A program made the translations under genes and the position numbers. 6,130 nucleotides of DNA from Bryobacteraceae bacterium (GTDB taxonomy: Bacteria > Acidobacteriota > Terriglobia > Bryobacterales > Bryobacteraceae): NCBI GenBank assembly GCA_014379815.1, contig JACMLA010000041.1, positions 1 through 6,130 of the forward strand, in the 5' to 3' direction. The notes beneath the pieces were generated by a model. That model saw nothing but the letters and a program-made list of their open reading frames with translations. It made no database searches and was not told the DNA's origin. This document shows, piece after piece, positions 5,378 through 6,130 of this stretch (its first letter is position 1; each line of letters starts with the position of its first letter).

Positions 5378-6130
5378 ATGAACGTATTGTGCATTCATTT
5401 ATGCGACCCACCTGCCCGGTGGACGCCACCGTTGGATTGCACTCGGGAGGTGAACTGGATAGCGGTAGGCACGATTCCTGAAGCCCTCATGCTGGTGAGA
5501 GCTGGTGCTGTCGACATCGTGGTGGTCGATGCGCCGGTGACTACCGATCGTACCGATGACGTACTTCTGGAAGTCCGTCGAGCCGATACGACGCTGCCCG
5601 TGATTATTGCCTCAACAGAAGCCGGCCCAGATGACATTATTCGACTCGTGCGGCTGGGTGCCTGGCACGTCTGGAATGCCGCCTCAGACCAGGGGCGCAT
5701 GCTCGCGACGCTGAAAGCTGCCGATGCTTCTCAAAGGGAACGAAAACAACGGAGTCAACACCTCAGTCCGGAGCCCTGGCGCAATCTGCTGGTCGGGCAA
5801 AGCGAAAGTATGTTGCGAATGGTGGACGTGATCCGGCTGGTTGCTGGTCGCCGTTCCAGTGTTTTGATCACTGGAGAAACAGGCACCGGTAAAGAAGTCG
5901 TCGCGAGGGTTCTCCACGAGGCGGGCGGTCGTGGCCATTTGCCATTTGTTGCGGTCAACTGTGCGGCAATCCCAGCGAATCTGATTGAATCGGAGCTGTT
6001 CGGATATGCCAGAGGCGCATTTACAGGAGCGTCAACCAGCCACGCTGGCCGATTTGAGCAAGCTAACGGAGGAACGATTTTCCTCGACGAGATCGGTGAA
6101 CTGCCGATGGAGTTGCAAAGCAAACTGCTG
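5378..6130 (+). CDS. Sigma-54-dependent activator (NtrC/FleQ/FlgR type) with atypical receiver, 3' end cut by window
   Basis: Enhancer-binding proteins of this family use ATP to open promoters bound by sigma-54 RNA polymerase. The 251 visible residues contain a receiver-like domain (about 1-115), a charged linker (117-129) and the start of an AAA+ domain with Walker A GETGTGKE (166-173), AVNCAAIP (192-199), ESELFG (204-209), the sigma-54-contacting GAFTGA loop (213-218) and Walker B GGTIFLDEIG (231-240). The rest of the AAA+ domain and any Fis-type HTH lie beyond the edge. The receiver keeps a possible phospho-acceptor Asp (D51 in VDIVVVD) and S79/T80. However, it lacks the normal acidic pair after strand 1 (only D10) and has Asn (N100) where the conserved Lys is expected, so it may not be phosphorylated in the usual way. 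It is divergent from the flagellar block, the classic setting of a flagellar master regulator. The ATG has only a weak GGA 9 nt upstream; in-frame TTG starts exist nearby. Confidence 0.92.
   Translation, partial: MNVLCIHLCDPPARWTPPLDCTREVNWIAVGTIPEALMLVRAGAVDIVVVDAPVTTDRTDDVLLEVRRADTTLPVIIASTEAGPDDIIRLVRLGAWHVWNAASDQGRMLATLKAADASQRERKQRSQHLSPEPWRNLLVGQSESMLRMVDVIRLVAGRRSSVLITGETGTGKEVVARVLHEAGGRGHLPFVAVNCAAIPANLIESELFGYARGAFTGASTSHAGRFEQANGGTIFLDEIGELPMELQSKLL

Noticed and set aside
5582..5589. GCCGATAC, a near-perfect sigma-28 -10 on the plus strand
   Set aside because: It is inside the activator's coding sequence with ACTT at the -35 position.
5755..6123. 122-codon open frame on the minus strand at the right edge
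   Set aside because: Antisense to the unmistakable AAA+ domain of the sigma-54 activator.
1..6130. Mobile element, phage, CRISPR or RNA gene
   Set aside because: No transposase or integrase motifs, no regularly spaced repeats and no tRNA-like or rRNA-like segments were seen; the window is densely filled with flagellar and regulatory genes.

Overview
The window is a piece of a bacterial flagellar gene cluster. Seven genes lie head to tail on the minus strand, and one gene runs divergently on the plus strand at the right end. The flagellar identities rest on motifs I can read in the translations: FlgL, FlgK, an FlgM-type anti-sigma factor and an FliN/FliY-type motor switch protein. Base composition is moderately GC-rich and even across the window, with no sign of recent insertion. 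The gene order, the FliN with an extra N-terminal domain and the two unfamiliar flagellar-linked ORFs make me think of Acidobacteriota or a related deep Gram-negative lineage. That is an impression, not a demonstrated assignment.

Layout in the direction of minus-strand transcription (right to left): an unrecognised 311-321 aa protein (4299-5234/5264); a 263 aa FliN/FliY-like switch protein (3443-4234); a 229 aa two-HTH protein (2757-3446) whose ATG overlaps the fliN stop; then a sigma-28-type promoter immediately after that gene's stop codon; then flgM (2419-2700), a short FlgN-position gene (2147-2419, TGATG overlap), flgK (696-2120) and flgL (676 down to the left edge, cut). Diverging from the unrecognised gene, a sigma-54-dependent activator starts at 5378 and runs off the right edge. 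It has an atypical receiver domain, Walker A, GAFTGA and Walker B.

How they probably work together: the upstream block makes the motor switch and putative accessory factors before the hook is complete. The activator next door is a good candidate for the sigma-54-dependent trigger of early flagellar genes. The promoter inside the cluster would then give sigma-28-dependent expression of flgM together with the hook-filament junction proteins FlgK and FlgL and their putative chaperone, i.e. a late class gene set with its own anti-sigma factor at the head.

The most interesting structure is a near-perfect 11-bp inverted repeat that spans the -10 element of this sigma-28 promoter and the flgM ribosome-binding region. 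In read-through RNA from the upstream block it would fold over the flgM Shine-Dalgarno sequence. RNA started at the sigma-28 promoter would lack the left arm, leaving the site free. This suggests FlgM may be made efficiently only from late transcripts. It is an inference from sequence but is directly testable. I saw no mobile elements, CRISPR arrays, rRNA or tRNA genes.
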